A DNA stretch of 64,000 nt from Flavobacterium sp. KACC 22761 (GTDB lineage: Bacteria; Bacteroidota; Bacteroidia; Flavobacteriales; Flavobacteriaceae). Where the stretch lies: positions 1,488,001 to 1,552,000 of the forward strand of contig NZ_CP139148.1 of assembly GCF_034058155.1 (NCBI RefSeq), written 5' to 3'. The notes under the pieces were generated by a model. That model was given only the letters and a program-made list of their open reading frames with translations, searched no databases and had not been told where the DNA came from. Positions 38,248-47,306 of the stretch are shown here, piece after piece. The number at the start of each line of letters is the position of its first letter. Position 1 is the first letter of the stretch. The translations under genes and the position numbers were made by a program.

Positions 38248-41200
38248 TTAATTCTCCACTTTTACGATGGCCAATTTGCCGTTGTATGGTTTGTTTCCTT
38301 TTGCTTCTAATGCTTTAGTCGCTTCTTGCAAACCTTCAAATTTCTCGTAATAGATATAATATTTACTTGTTGCTATATTATAAAAGAAATTAATGTCTGA
38401 ACGTCCTGCAGCAACTGCTTTTGCAAGGAATTCATCTCTCTTTTCAACACTGCTATGAACGGCAAGAATCATATAATATCCATTTTCAGAATTTTTAATA
38501 TTCTTGATGATCTGCATATTTGACTGGTCTTCACCAAAATCAAAATCACTTGCTGTTAAAGGTGTACTGCTAATTTTAGTAGTTTCCTTGATACGTTTAA
38601 GAGCTGCTAGATCCTGGTTATATCGTCCTTGATCATTTTCGTAAGCTGCACGCTTAATTCTACGTTTCTTCTCAATCTCAGTTTCTGCTTTAATACGCTC
38701 TAAATTCGCAAGTAAATCAGCACTGTCCTGCTCCATTTTCAATTGTGCTGCTTTCAACTGATTTATTTTTTCTAAATAAGCTCTGTTTAAAGCATCATTT
38801 TTATTCGGAACCTTTTTAAGCCTTTCGTTGTATAAATTCGTCAACTTAGCAATCTCGTCTTTTTGAAGTCTGTTTGCCTCAGCAATGTTTGCTTTTAAAG
38901 CTTCTAATTGGCTATTTTCTGCTGCTACACTCTTGAATGGTTTCGGTTCTCTATAAATACCTTTTTCACTTAAATCATTTTCTTCTCTTAAGTCATTCAA
39001 ATCTTTTTGTTTGTTGGCAACTGTTGCATTAAACTGAGCCAATAAATCATTTTGATTTTTACTTGAAGCATCTAGAGATTCTGTTAAGTTATCGATCGCT
39101 TTTGCTGTTTCATCTTTTTGTGCTAAAGCCGCTTTTGCTGCTGCCTCTGCATCTGCCTTTGCTTTTGCGTCTGCAGCTAATTTCGCTTGGCGAGCCTCTT
39201 CTTCAATTCTAGCTTTCTCTTCAGCATCTTGTTTCGCTTTCAACGCTTCTGCATCGGCTTTTGCTTTTGCATCGGCAGCTAATTTTGCTTGAAGTGCTTC
39301 TGCATCAGCTTTCGCTTTTGCGTCTGCAGCTAATTTCGCTTGACGAGCTTCTTCTTCAACTCTAGCTTTTTCTTCAGCTGCTTGTTTTACTTTAAGAGCT
39401 TCTGCATCAGCTTTCGCTTTGGCGTCTGCTGCAAGTTTCAATTTTAAGGCTTCTGCGTCAGCTTTTGCTTTTGCGTCTGCAGCTAATTTTGCTTGACGAG
39501 CTTCTTCATCGGCTTTTGCTTTTGCTTCTGCTGCTTGTTTTGCTTGTAAAGCTTCTGCATCAGCTTTCGCTTTGGCGTCTGCTGCAAGTTTCAATTTTAA
39601 GGCTTCTGCGTCAGCTTTTGCTTTTGCGTCTGCAGCTAATTTTGCTTGACGAGCTTCTTCATCGGCTTTTGCTTTTGCTTCTGCTGCTTGTTTTGCTTGT
39701 AAAGCCTCTGCATCAGCTTTCGCTTTGGCGTCTGCTGCAAGTTTCAATTTTAAGGCTTCTGCGTCAGCTTTTGCTTTTGCGTCTGCAGCTAATTTTGCTT
39801 GACGAGCTTCTTCATCGGCTTTCGCTTTGGCATCTGCTGCTAATTTTGCTTGACGGGCTTCTTCTGCTTCTTTTAATTGTTTTGCTTCAGCATCAGCTTT
39901 TGCTTTGGCAGTTGCTTCGGCATCAGCTTTTACTTTTGCATCAGCAAGCAATTGAGCTTGTAATGCTTCCATATCCGCTTTTGCTTTTGCGTCTGCAGCA
40001 AGTTTCGCTTTAAGTGCTTCGGCATCAGCTTTTGCTTTTGCATCAGCTGCTAATTTCGCCTGACGAGCTTCTTCTTCCACTCTAGCTTTTTCTTCAGCAG
40101 CTTGTTTTACTTTAAGAGCTTCCGCGTCAGCTTTGGCTTTTGCATCGGCAGCTAATTTCGCCTGACGAGCTTCTTCTTCCACTCTAGCTTTTTCTTCAGC
40201 AGCTTGTTTTACTTTAAGAGCTTCTGCATCGGCTTTCGCTTTTGCATCAGCTACAAGTTTAGCTTGAAGTGCCTCAGCATCAGCTTTTGCTTTTGCATCA
40301 GCCGCTAATTTCGCCTGACGCGCTTCTTCATCCGCTTTCGCTTTTGCTTCAGCAGCTTGTTTTGCCTTAGCTTCTGCATCGGCTTTCGCTTTTGCATCCG
40401 CAACTAGTTTCGCTTGAAGTGCTTCTGCATCGGCTTTTGCTTTTGCTTCAGCAGCTAATTGTGCTTGACGAGCCTCTTCATCCGCTTTTGCTTTTGCATC
40501 AGCAGCTTGTTTTGCTTTAAGTGCCTCGGCATCCGCTTTAGCTTTTGCATCGGCAGCTAACTTAGCCTGACGTGCTTCTTCAGCTTCTTTTAATTGTTTT
40601 GCTTCTGCCTCTGCTTTAGCTTTTGCTGTAGCTTCAGCGTCAGCTTTAACTCTTGCATCGGCAATTAGTTTTGCCTGTAAAGCTTCCATATCCGCTTTTG
40701 CTTTTGCTTCAGCTGCAAGTTTTGCTTGAGCTTCCGCATCTGCTTTTGCTTTTGCATCTGCAGCTAATTTTGCCTGTTGTGCTTCAGCATCAGCTTTAGC
40801 TTTTGCATCAGCAGCTAATTTTGCTTGTTTTGCCTCTTCTTCAGCTTTCGCTTTGTCTGCTGCTTGTTTTATCTTTAATGCTTCCGCGTCTGCTTTTGCT
40901 TTTGCTTCAGCAGCAATCAATGCTTGTCTTGCCTCTGCGTCTGCTTTGGCTTTTGCATCAGCTGCTAATTTTTCTTTTAATGCTGCTTCTTGAGCTTGTT
41001 TTGCTTTAAGCGCTGCCGCTGCTTTGGCTTTGTTAGCCGCGTCAATTGCCGCTTTAGTTTTCGCTTCAGCTGCTGCTTTAGTTTTCGCTTCAGCTGCTAA
41101 TCTAGCTTGATATGCATCTGAGTCAGCTTTTGCTTTTGCATCAGCTGCTAAAATCGATTGTAAATCTGCTGCTTCTGCTTTCGCTTTTGCATCAGCTTTT

Positions 41201-42942
41201 CTCTTCGCCTCAGCTGCATCTGCTTTTGCTTTTGCATCGGCTGCCAACTTAATTTTCAATGCTTCTGCATCAGCTTTAGCTTTAGCGTCAGCAGCTAATT
41301 TTGCTTTTGCCGCAGCCTCGGCATCAGCCTTAGCTTTATCTGCTGCTAATTGTGCAGGTGTTTTTTGTGGCTCTGTTGGTTTTACAGTAGCTGTTTTTGC
41401 TTTTGCTGCTTCAGCATCGGCTTTTGCTTTTGCATCAGCTGCTAATTTCAACTTCATAGCCTCTGCATCTGCTTTAGCTTTATCAGCTGCTAATTGAGCT
41501 TGTGTTTTTGTTGCTGTTGCTCCTGGTTTATTTGCGGCAGCTTGCGCTCTTGCTGCTGCGGCCGCATCAACACGTGCTTTATTGTCGGCAGCTAATTGTA
41601 TTCTACGCGCTTCAGCATCGGCTCTTGCTTTATCAGCTGCCAATTGAGCTTGTGTTTTTTGTGTTGCAGCAACCGCTCTATTTGCTGTTGCAGTTTGTGC
41701 TCTTGTTGCAGCTGCGGCATCAGCTTTTGCTTTTGCTTCTGCAGCTAATTTAAGTTTCAGCGCTTCAGCATCAGCCTTGGCTTTAGTATCTGCTTCTAAC
41801 TTGGCTTTTGTCGCAGCTTCAGCATCTGCTTTTGCTTTTTCAGCAGCTGCCAATCGTGCTTGTTTAGCTTCAGCATCAGTAATCGCTTTTGCTTCTGCGG
41901 CTAATCTTGCTTTTTCAGCACCATCTACTCTTGTAACAGGAGCTGTTGTAGTCTTTTTAGCCATTACTGGTTTTGGCTTAGAAGGATCGATAAGAGAACC
42001 TTCGTCATCATCACCATAATAGTAATTTTTGTTTTTGAATCTGTAAGCAATTGCAAATTCGTGAGAACCTCCTAAATTGGTAAAATTCCCAAAACCTCTT
42101 TCATAATTGTACTCGATAGAAATACTTGGTGAAATATTCGCTCCTAAACCTGCCGAAACACCGTATAAAGTATTGTAACCAACCTGTGCCCAAACTCCTT
42201 GCGGAATTGCAATCATGGCAAGTCCCGATAAAACTGTTTTATCTTTTTTGATTTCTGTTTTTACTATTCCCGAGAATTTGCTTCTATCAAAAAATCCGTA
42301 GCTGTCAATGTAACCCGTGTACATACCGTGCAATTCAATTGCTCTTTCTGGATCGTCTTTTACCATTCCAGAACCAAAATTGTAAAGAACCAAATTGTTG
42401 ATCGACAAACCAAAATCAAGAAATGCTGTACCGTAATTGATTCCAGGATTTACTGTAAGCAATGTATTTGATGGAACGTTATCTATTGGAAGATTAGGAT
42501 CATTTGTAACGATTTTTCCTCTGTTTAAACCACTTTGGTAAGCACCAACATTAAGGCCAAATGTCAAATTGCTATCTTCCTGCAAAACGATATTATGGGC
42601 AAAGTTGGCTACTCCTCCAAATACAGTAAAAACACCATAATTTTGTTGAAATAATCCAAAAGCAAAAGCTTCATTCTCTCTGAAACGACCAGAATAACCA
42701 AATAAATAAGTGTTTGGTGCATCATCAAATGAAACCCATTGTCTTTTATTGTAAAAACTCACATAAGGGTTTGATTCGCGTACAAAGCTGAAAGTTGGGT
42801 TAATTAAATATCTATTGAACTTTAAAGAATTTCTGATAGGTAAAGAAAACGAAACAACTCCATCCTCAGATTTAGTATCTTGAGAATAGAGTACATTTGA
42901 AAAACCGTAAAATAAAGTTATGAATAGTAGGATTTTCTTCAT
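38248..42942 (-). CDS. sprD: SprD, gliding-motility protein with PorP/SprF-like N-terminus, long Ala/Lys repeat and SPOR-like end
   Basis: 1564 residues with a signal peptide ending VLYSQ. Residues about 25-315 resemble PorP/SprF (LINPTFSFVRESNPYVSFYNKRQWVSFDDAPN, beta-rich). Residues about 340-1330 are a highly charged Ala/Lys/Asp/Glu repeat with a 17-residue unit of the form AKLAADAKAKADAEALK, TolA-like and predicted to be a long helix. Residues about 1330-1460 are a less regular coiled coil, and the final 90 residues resemble a SPOR domain (GYYMILAVHSSVEKRDEFL). In F. johnsoniae sprD mutants fail to spread on agar although SprB is still secreted and moved. The start follows the sprC stop after one base, implying translational coupling. 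Confidence 0.93.
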   Translation of the reverse strand: MKKILLFITLFYGFSNVLYSQDTKSEDGVVSFSLPIRNSLKFNRYLINPTFSFVRESNPYVSFYNKRQWVSFDDAPNTYLFGYSGRFRENEAFAFGLFQQNYGVFTVFGGVANFAHNIVLQEDSNLTFGLNVGAYQSGLNRGKIVTNDPNLPIDNVPSNTLLTVNPGINYGTAFLDFGLSINNLVLYNFGSGMVKDDPERAIELHGMYTGYIDSYGFFDRSKFSGIVKTEIKKDKTVLSGLAMIAIPQGVWAQVGYNTLYGVSAGLGANISPSISIEYNYERGFGNFTNLGGSHEFAIAYRFKNKNYYYGDDDEGSLIDPSKPKPVMAKKTTTAPVTRVDGAEKARLAAEAKAITDAEAKQARLAAAEKAKADAEAATKAKLEADTKAKADAEALKLKLAAEAKAKADAAAATRAQTATANRAVAATQKTQAQLAADKARADAEARRIQLAADNKARVDAAAAARAQAAANKPGATATKTQAQLAADKAKADAEAMKLKLAADAKAKADAEAAKAKTATVKPTEPQKTPAQLAADKAKADAEAAAKAKLAADAKAKADAEALKIKLAADAKAKADAAEAKRKADAKAKAEAADLQSILAADAKAKADSDAYQARLAAEAKTKAAAEAKTKAAIDAANKAKAAAALKAKQAQEAALKEKLAADAKAKADAEARQALIAAEAKAKADAEALKIKQAADKAKAEEEAKQAKLAADAKAKADAEAQQAKLAADAKAKADAEAQAKLAAEAKAKADMEALQAKLIADARVKADAEATAKAKAEAEAKQLKEAEEARQAKLAADAKAKADAEALKAKQAADAKAKADEEARQAQLAAEAKAKADAEALQAKLVADAKAKADAEAKAKQAAEAKAKADEEARQAKLAADAKAKADAEALQAKLVADAKAKADAEALKVKQAAEEKARVEEEARQAKLAADAKAKADAEALKVKQAAEEKARVEEEARQAKLAADAKAKADAEALKAKLAADAKAKADMEALQAQLLADAKVKADAEATAKAKADAEAKQLKEAEEARQAKLAADAKAKADEEARQAKLAADAKAKADAEALKLKLAADAKAKADAEALQAKQAAEAKAKADEEARQAKLAADAKAKADAEALKLKLAADAKAKADAEALQAKQAAEAKAKADEEARQAKLAADAKAKADAEALKLKLAADAKAKADAEALKVKQAAEEKARVEEEARQAKLAADAKAKADAEALQAKLAADAKAKADAEALKAKQDAEEKARIEEEARQAKLAADAKAKADAEAAAKAALAQKDETAKAIDNLTESLDASSKNQNDLLAQFNATVANKQKDLNDLREENDLSEKGIYREPKPFKSVAAENSQLEALKANIAEANRLQKDEIAKLTNLYNERLKKVPNKNDALNRAYLEKINQLKAAQLKMEQDSADLLANLERIKAETEIEKKRRIKRAAYENDQGRYNQDLAALKRIKETTKISSTPLTASDFDFGEDQSNMQIIKNIKNSENGYYMILAVHSSVEKRDEFLAKAVAAGRSDINFFYNIATSKYYIYYEKFEGLQEATKALEAKGNKPYNGKLAIVKVEN
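39466..39930 (-). repeat. 153-bp tandem repeats inside sprD
   Basis: The same phrase recurs at 39481, 39634 and 39787, a period of 153 bases (51 residues, three 17-residue units). The copies are almost identical at DNA level, whereas repeats elsewhere in sprD differ in codon choice. Confidence 0.85.
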
Positions 42943-42943
42943 T

Positions 42944-44428
42944 TTATTTTATCAGGGTTATTGATCCTTTCTTTTCACCTGTCTGGGAATGAATGACATA
43001 GTAATAAACGGGATTTACATTTTTAATATCAATTGATCCAGACGGGGGCCAATCGCCTTGATAGTTGACAACATCAAGAACCATGTCTCCGTTTGAACTA
43101 ATTATTTTAACACTAGTTTCTGGGTTTTTGTATTCACTCGGAATATCCCATACATCATACGGATAACTGCTCAAGCTTATAATATTTGCAATTTTTTCTA
43201 CAGAAGTAACCGGATTACTATCGTACGAAACTGCGAACGGTAATTCTTGTTCAACGATACAACCTGTTGCTTGGCTTATTTTTACTTTGTAATTTCCTTT
43301 TGTTGATACCAAGTAAGTATTAGTGTTAGCACCTGCTATCACTGTGTTTCCAAGATACCACTCAAAAGTCGGATTCACAGCATTTGTAGTCACCGTAACG
43401 CTTAATGTTTCGTTTGGGGCAATAACATTCGTTGCTGGGACATTTAATGAAGCCGTAAAGTTGTTTCCTTTAAGATCTATTGTTCCTGTTGCTTTACATC
43501 CACCAAAATCAACATCAACGCTATAGATTCCCGCTTCATTTGTAACATAACTACGGCTTGTAGCACCTGAAATTACAGTTCCATTTTTTTTCCACACGTA
43601 ACTATTTCCTGAAGTCGCCGTCAAGACTGTTCCTGATCCGCTTGAACAAAATGGATTACCTAAACTTGATGAGATTGTTACAGAAGAACCAGATCCTGAA
43701 GTCGTAACGGTAACACGATTTGAACTTAAATTGTCTTCTGAACATAGTCCATAATCTAATTTTGCGTAATAGGTTCCAATCGAATTTACTACTAACGTTG
43801 TACCACTTTGTCCAGCAATCAAAACATCATCTTTATACCATTTATACTTTAAATTTGGATAATTGGCCGGAGACGAAGGAACGTCATTTGGTGTTGGATT
43901 GTAAACAGAAAGCGAAATACTTCCTCCAGAACAAATTGTAGCCGTAGGTGATTTTTCATTTATGTAAAATGCACTCACATAAGTACTATAATACGCTGGA
44001 AAAGAGGTATTGTTTGCAAGATTTTTAAATCTTAAGCTATAAACAGGAGTTGCCGTATTACTTTTTACACGCAAGCTGTAAATATCAGATCCCTTTAAAT
44101 TTGTTGGAACAGCAAATCGAATTGTTTGTTGCTGTAACGTAGGATCATCTGTAAATGAAATTTTTGTTGTAGCTGTAGGGGTTGTAAAATTCCCAGCATC
44201 ATCAGAAAGTTCTACCTCAAAAGTAGTTCCAGCTGGAAAATTTACATAACTAAAAGTAGCCGCATATTGATTAAAAGGCGCACCATCGATGATAAGCCCA
44301 GCACAAATTCTATCAAAATTTAATTGCTGGGGCACTATCGTTTGGGCATAAGTATTCGTTTCAGTACAAAACAAAATACTAAAAAATGCAATAAATCGGA
44401 TTACAGATAGCGTAGTTTTCTGAATCAT
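42944..44428 (-). CDS. sprC: SprC, gliding-motility protein with Ig-like domains
   Basis: 494 residues with a signal peptide ending NTYAQ. The middle shows several Ig-like modules with the pattern ATICSGGSISLSV, KYKWYKDDVLIAGQ, VNSIGTYYAKL. The C-terminal 80 residues look like a degenerate gliding-motility C-terminal domain: strands and the closing KKGSITLIK are recognisable but the FTPNGDG loop is replaced. In F. johnsoniae sprC is required for spreading but not for SprB secretion or movement. Its start overlaps the upstream 138-residue gene by 4 bases (ATGA) and its stop is one base before sprD, so the three are tightly coupled. Confidence 0.9.
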   Translation of the reverse strand: MIQKTTLSVIRFIAFFSILFCTETNTYAQTIVPQQLNFDRICAGLIIDGAPFNQYAATFSYVNFPAGTTFEVELSDDAGNFTTPTATTKISFTDDPTLQQQTIRFAVPTNLKGSDIYSLRVKSNTATPVYSLRFKNLANNTSFPAYYSTYVSAFYINEKSPTATICSGGSISLSVYNPTPNDVPSSPANYPNLKYKWYKDDVLIAGQSGTTLVVNSIGTYYAKLDYGLCSEDNLSSNRVTVTTSGSGSSVTISSSLGNPFCSSGSGTVLTATSGNSYVWKKNGTVISGATSRSYVTNEAGIYSVDVDFGGCKATGTIDLKGNNFTASLNVPATNVIAPNETLSVTVTTNAVNPTFEWYLGNTVIAGANTNTYLVSTKGNYKVKISQATGCIVEQELPFAVSYDSNPVTSVEKIANIISLSSYPYDVWDIPSEYKNPETSVKIISSNGDMVLDVVNYQGDWPPSGSIDIKNVNPVYYYVIHSQTGEKKGSITLIK

Positions 44429-44841
44429 ATAGTTCTTCTTCTTGCTAAGTCTATATTTTCAAAAAACAAGATATCGATGAATGTTTCTGAAAAATCATAT
44501 TTATAGTTCTCTATAATGTCCTTCGCAAGAACAGAATAAGAAGCTGTAATTGATGAATTTTCTTTGCACTCTGAAGTTTTTTGATCGTTCGCATCACTAG
44601 CTATAGCAAAGCTATCCTTGGGGATGGATAGCTCCACTGCTAACTGATTAGAATTCTCTAATTTGCTGATCACTGTTGTATCAGCCGTTTCTGTTTTTTG
44701 GTTGTTATTACACGCCAGTGCGATGCCATTAGTATCAGTAGAAACAGTAGTGTTTTCTGATTTACTTTGTGCATTTAAAGCTGCTATAGGCGAAACCAAA
44801 AATATAATATAAATAAAATATTTTTTTATAGATGGGGCCAT
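44425..44841 (-). CDS. Uncharacterised exported protein, third gene of the spr operon
   Basis: 138 residues with a signal peptide (SPIAALNAQ, cleavage near 25). The mature part is rich in Ser, Thr, Asn and Lys with two Cys, and ends in a short aromatic and basic tail (LARRRTI). No domain recognised. It overlaps sprC by ATGA, which supports it being translated and functionally linked. Three genes of the seven-gene F. johnsoniae operon had no gliding role reported alongside sprB, C, D and F; this is the positional counterpart of one of them. Confidence 0.75.
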   Translation of the reverse strand: MAPSIKKYFIYIIFLVSPIAALNAQSKSENTTVSTDTNGIALACNNNQKTETADTTVISKLENSNQLAVELSIPKDSFAIASDANDQKTSECKENSSITASYSVLAKDIIENYKYDFSETFIDILFFENIDLARRRTI

Positions 44842-44942
44842 TATGTCTTGATCTTTATTTGGTCCTTGACGAGACTAACATAAATTGTGTCTGGGGACTT
44901 TATTAATAAAATTTACGCTCTGAAATAAAAATCGAAACTTAT

Positions 44943-46232
44943 CTATTTTCCGCTAGATGCTGTAATTTTTCCTAATTGTAATCTGAAATCTGGTTTCTTA
45001 GGATTTGAAATATCAATGAAAGTTTCTTTGTTGTCACTTTGAGAGTAAACGTTAAAGAACACAGGGTTTCCATACCAGCCCTCTAAATCTTCATTGTTTG
45101 TATTGTACTCTGTAAAGATATTTCCGTTACATAAATTGAAGTACATTTCCTCAAATTTGATTTTTTTAAGGTTGGCATCATTGATTTCAGTTTTACTGTC
45201 TAGCAAAACGGCCGGGTTAAATCCAGAGATTACACTACGCTTCATTTCAAGAGATGCAGTTTCAGCAACATAAATTGCTTCTTTTACTAAACCTGCCTGA
45301 ATATCAGCTTTAATGTTCTCACTGTCATTTAACATTGTAATATTTGTTGCAACAACAAGAGTTTGTTTTTTAGTAAAATCTGTTTCGCTTTTCTTTTCGA
45401 ATGATTTTACCTCCATACAACGAGATCCATCTTTATTAGAAGATAAATAAGATGATCTAACTGCCAATGAGTTGAATAAACGGCATTGAACACCTTGAGT
45501 AAATTTAAAATCGTCGTTGATTGATTTGTAAGAAACTAATTTAGTAGCGTTTACATCACCTCCAAAGAAAGCAAATGAGTCACCACCTGCGTAGCTTACC
45601 ATAACGTTGTCTAAAATAGTTTTTGCACCAACACCTGCAACAGTCAAACCATTGAAAGTATCTACACCTTTAACTTTTTTTCCTGCGAATTCGATTCTAA
45701 CAAATCTCAAAACGCCTGAATTTCCGTTTACATTATCACCACCATAAGTAGTTAAACTAGGATCTAAATCCATGTTGTAAGAACCTACATTTCCAAATTT
45801 ATTGATTGGCGCATCTCCAAGAAGTACAACTCCTCCCCAGTCACCAGCTTTTTTCTGGCTTCTGTTTGAAGTAAATACGATTGGATCAGTTTCTAAACCA
45901 TCAGCAATAATTTGTGCACCTTTTGTAACTACCAATGTTCCTTTTGTTTCAAAATCACCAATAATTAAAGTTCCTGGTTCAATTGTTAATACTGCATTGT
46001 TTGTAACATAAACGTTGCCTTGCAAAACATATACATTCCTCTTCAGCAATTTAGTATTAACAGAAATGTTTCCTGCTAAAATTTGATTTGCTTCTCCATA
46101 CTCTACTTTGTTAGGCTTAAATTCGGTCCAGTTATTCAACCAATTGTTGTAGCCCATAATTCCTTTCTCTTGCTGAGCACTCATACTAGTAACTGTCAAA
46201 AGAACGCAGATCATTTGAGTAATTTTTTTCAT
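44943..46232 (-). CDS. Exported parallel beta-helix-like protein, second gene of the spr operon
   Basis: 429 residues with a signal peptide ending SMSAQQ. Residues about 55-350 show short recurring strands (VYVLQGNVYVTNNAVLTIEPG, GTLVVTKGAQIIADG) typical of right-handed beta-helix or autotransporter-like folds, with GDWGGVVLLG as in a family of Bacteroidota surface proteins. No T9SS sorting domain is evident at the C-terminus. The function is unknown; location suggests an envelope or surface role connected with motility. About 100 bases separate it from the next gene, and a terminator-like hairpin lies upstream. Confidence 0.82.
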   Translation of the reverse strand: MKKITQMICVLLTVTSMSAQQEKGIMGYNNWLNNWTEFKPNKVEYGEANQILAGNISVNTKLLKRNVYVLQGNVYVTNNAVLTIEPGTLIIGDFETKGTLVVTKGAQIIADGLETDPIVFTSNRSQKKAGDWGGVVLLGDAPINKFGNVGSYNMDLDPSLTTYGGDNVNGNSGVLRFVRIEFAGKKVKGVDTFNGLTVAGVGAKTILDNVMVSYAGGDSFAFFGGDVNATKLVSYKSINDDFKFTQGVQCRLFNSLAVRSSYLSSNKDGSRCMEVKSFEKKSETDFTKKQTLVVATNITMLNDSENIKADIQAGLVKEAIYVAETASLEMKRSVISGFNPAVLLDSKTEINDANLKKIKFEEMYFNLCNGNIFTEYNTNNEDLEGWYGNPVFFNVYSQSDNKETFIDISNPKKPDFRLQLGKITASSGK

Positions 46233-46283
46233 GATAAGGGGGTATTAGGGTTAATAATAAATTTGGGTATGCGTAAATGAAAA

Positions 46284-46332
46284 AACTCATCTCGATTTTT
46301 CTGAAATAATCAGAACACATCGAGAACGAGTT
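46284..46332 (-). terminator. Terminator-like hairpin inside the spr operon
   Basis: A long imperfect stem, AACTCATCTCGAT (46284-46296) with ATCGAGAACGAGTT (46319-46332), has an inner TTCTGA/TCAGAA stem and an AATAA loop. On the minus strand it is followed by TTTTTT. T-rich sequence also follows on the plus strand. It separates the first operon gene from the second and could act as an attenuator. Confidence 0.65.
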
Positions 46333-46419
46333 ATTTTTTATTACTCTCTTAATGTTTTTCGAAAATCTAAATCATCTACGAAAACAAGCCAAAAGAGGTT
46401 TTAAAAATATATTTTTTTA

Positions 46420-46872
46420 TTACATTTCGTTCAAATCGTTGAACTCGTGTAATGATTTCAATGTGCTTTCGTAAAATAAAATCGCCGCGATCAAGTTTCC
46501 TTTATCAGAGTAAGGCATCATCTTTCTTTGGAAATCAACAGTTGTATCCAAGAAAGTTGTAGTACCAACTGCTTGCGCATCTAATACTTTTTTGTGCTCA
46601 GAATCGTCTGGAATACCTAAGTCGGCCATGGTAACTCCTGGTTTTGTAACCAAAGCAATGTACGGAAGGGTTTTCACTAAAACTTTAATACGCTCAATGT
46701 ATAATTCCAAAAGTTCTCCTTTTTGCATACCGCTCAATTCTTTTTGATCATGGTATTTTCTGATAAGAGCCGTTGTACTAATTATACTTCTTGGAGCATT
46801 TTTTGCCTGTGCTGAAACAGCTGCAGTCGTCAAGAAAAAAAGTGTACTTAATAAAATAATTTTCCCTTTCAT
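46420..46872 (-). CDS. Uncharacterised exported protein, first gene of the spr operon
   Basis: 150 residues with a signal peptide ending VSAQ (about residue 21). The mature part is helical, with KYHDQKELSGMQKGELLELYIERI and a C-terminal acidic end; no Cys and no recognised domain. It stands directly behind the best promoter of the region (46905-46934) and would be the first gene of the spr transcript, followed by a terminator-like hairpin. It may therefore be expressed more strongly than the rest of the operon. Function unknown. Confidence 0.8.
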   Translation of the reverse strand: MKGKIILLSTLFFLTTAAVSAQAKNAPRSIISTTALIRKYHDQKELSGMQKGELLELYIERIKVLVKTLPYIALVTKPGVTMADLGIPDDSEHKKVLDAQAVGTTTFLDTTVDFQRKMMPYSDKGNLIAAILFYESTLKSLHEFNDLNEM

Positions 46873-46904
46873 AGATTCGATTTATAATTGGTTGTTCATG
46901 CAAA

Positions 46905-46934
46905 CAAAAATATATAAATTAACTTAAATCGCAA
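46905..46934 (-). promoter_or_regulatory. Promoter of the spr operon
   Basis: TATTTTTG (minus, 46912-46905) with TTG (46934-46932) at a 19-base spacing matches the Flavobacterium promoter pattern. The -7 box ends 32 bases before the first ATG of the operon. Confidence 0.75.
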
Positions 46935-47274
46935 CTTTATTGATTTCTTTTTTCAAAAAAAAAACTTAAAAAAACCTTAAAAACCAGTCGTATGTCGAGA
47001 AAATGTGCGTTTTAACGAGAGTTTTGTTAAATTTGTTAAAATCAAAACTGTAAGATAAAAACTATAAAAAACACCAAACTTTTACCTTTAAATAGCCAAA
47101 AAAACATTACGTTTATCGTTTTTGGCAAAAAAATATTAACAAAAAAGTCTTCATATCTGCTAGCGTGAAGCAATTTATTAACAAAATTAAGTTGACAGAA
47201 ACTTGTTTTTAAGAAAAAAAACATTCCTGTTTTTTACATCAAAATACAACTCATAATCTTTTAATCTAAAATTT

Positions 47275-47302
47275 TTGCCTACATCATTTTCTTATATCTT
47301 TG
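47275..47302 (+). promoter_or_regulatory. holB promoter positioned for a leaderless transcript
   Basis: TTG (47275-47277), 17-base spacer, TATCTTTG (47295-47302). The -7 box ends 4 bases before the ATG at 47307, so transcription would begin at or next to the start codon. Confidence 0.6.
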
Positions 47303-47306
47303 CTTC

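Larger units (their letters stand above)
46873..47306. other. Divergent intergenic region between the spr operon and holB
   Basis: This 434-base AT-rich stretch separates minus-strand and plus-strand units. It holds the spr promoter at 46905-46934 and the holB promoter at 47275-47302. Between them are A-runs and no ORF with convincing codon use. Confidence 0.7.

Noticed and set aside
39465..40013. Plus-strand 182-codon Leu-rich ORF
   Set aside because: It is the complement of the repetitive sprD coding strand; the Leu richness comes from the reverse complement of Ala/Lys codons.
47042..47224. 60-codon minus-strand ORF upstream of the spr promoter
   Set aside because: Phe-rich product from AT-rich DNA without supporting context.
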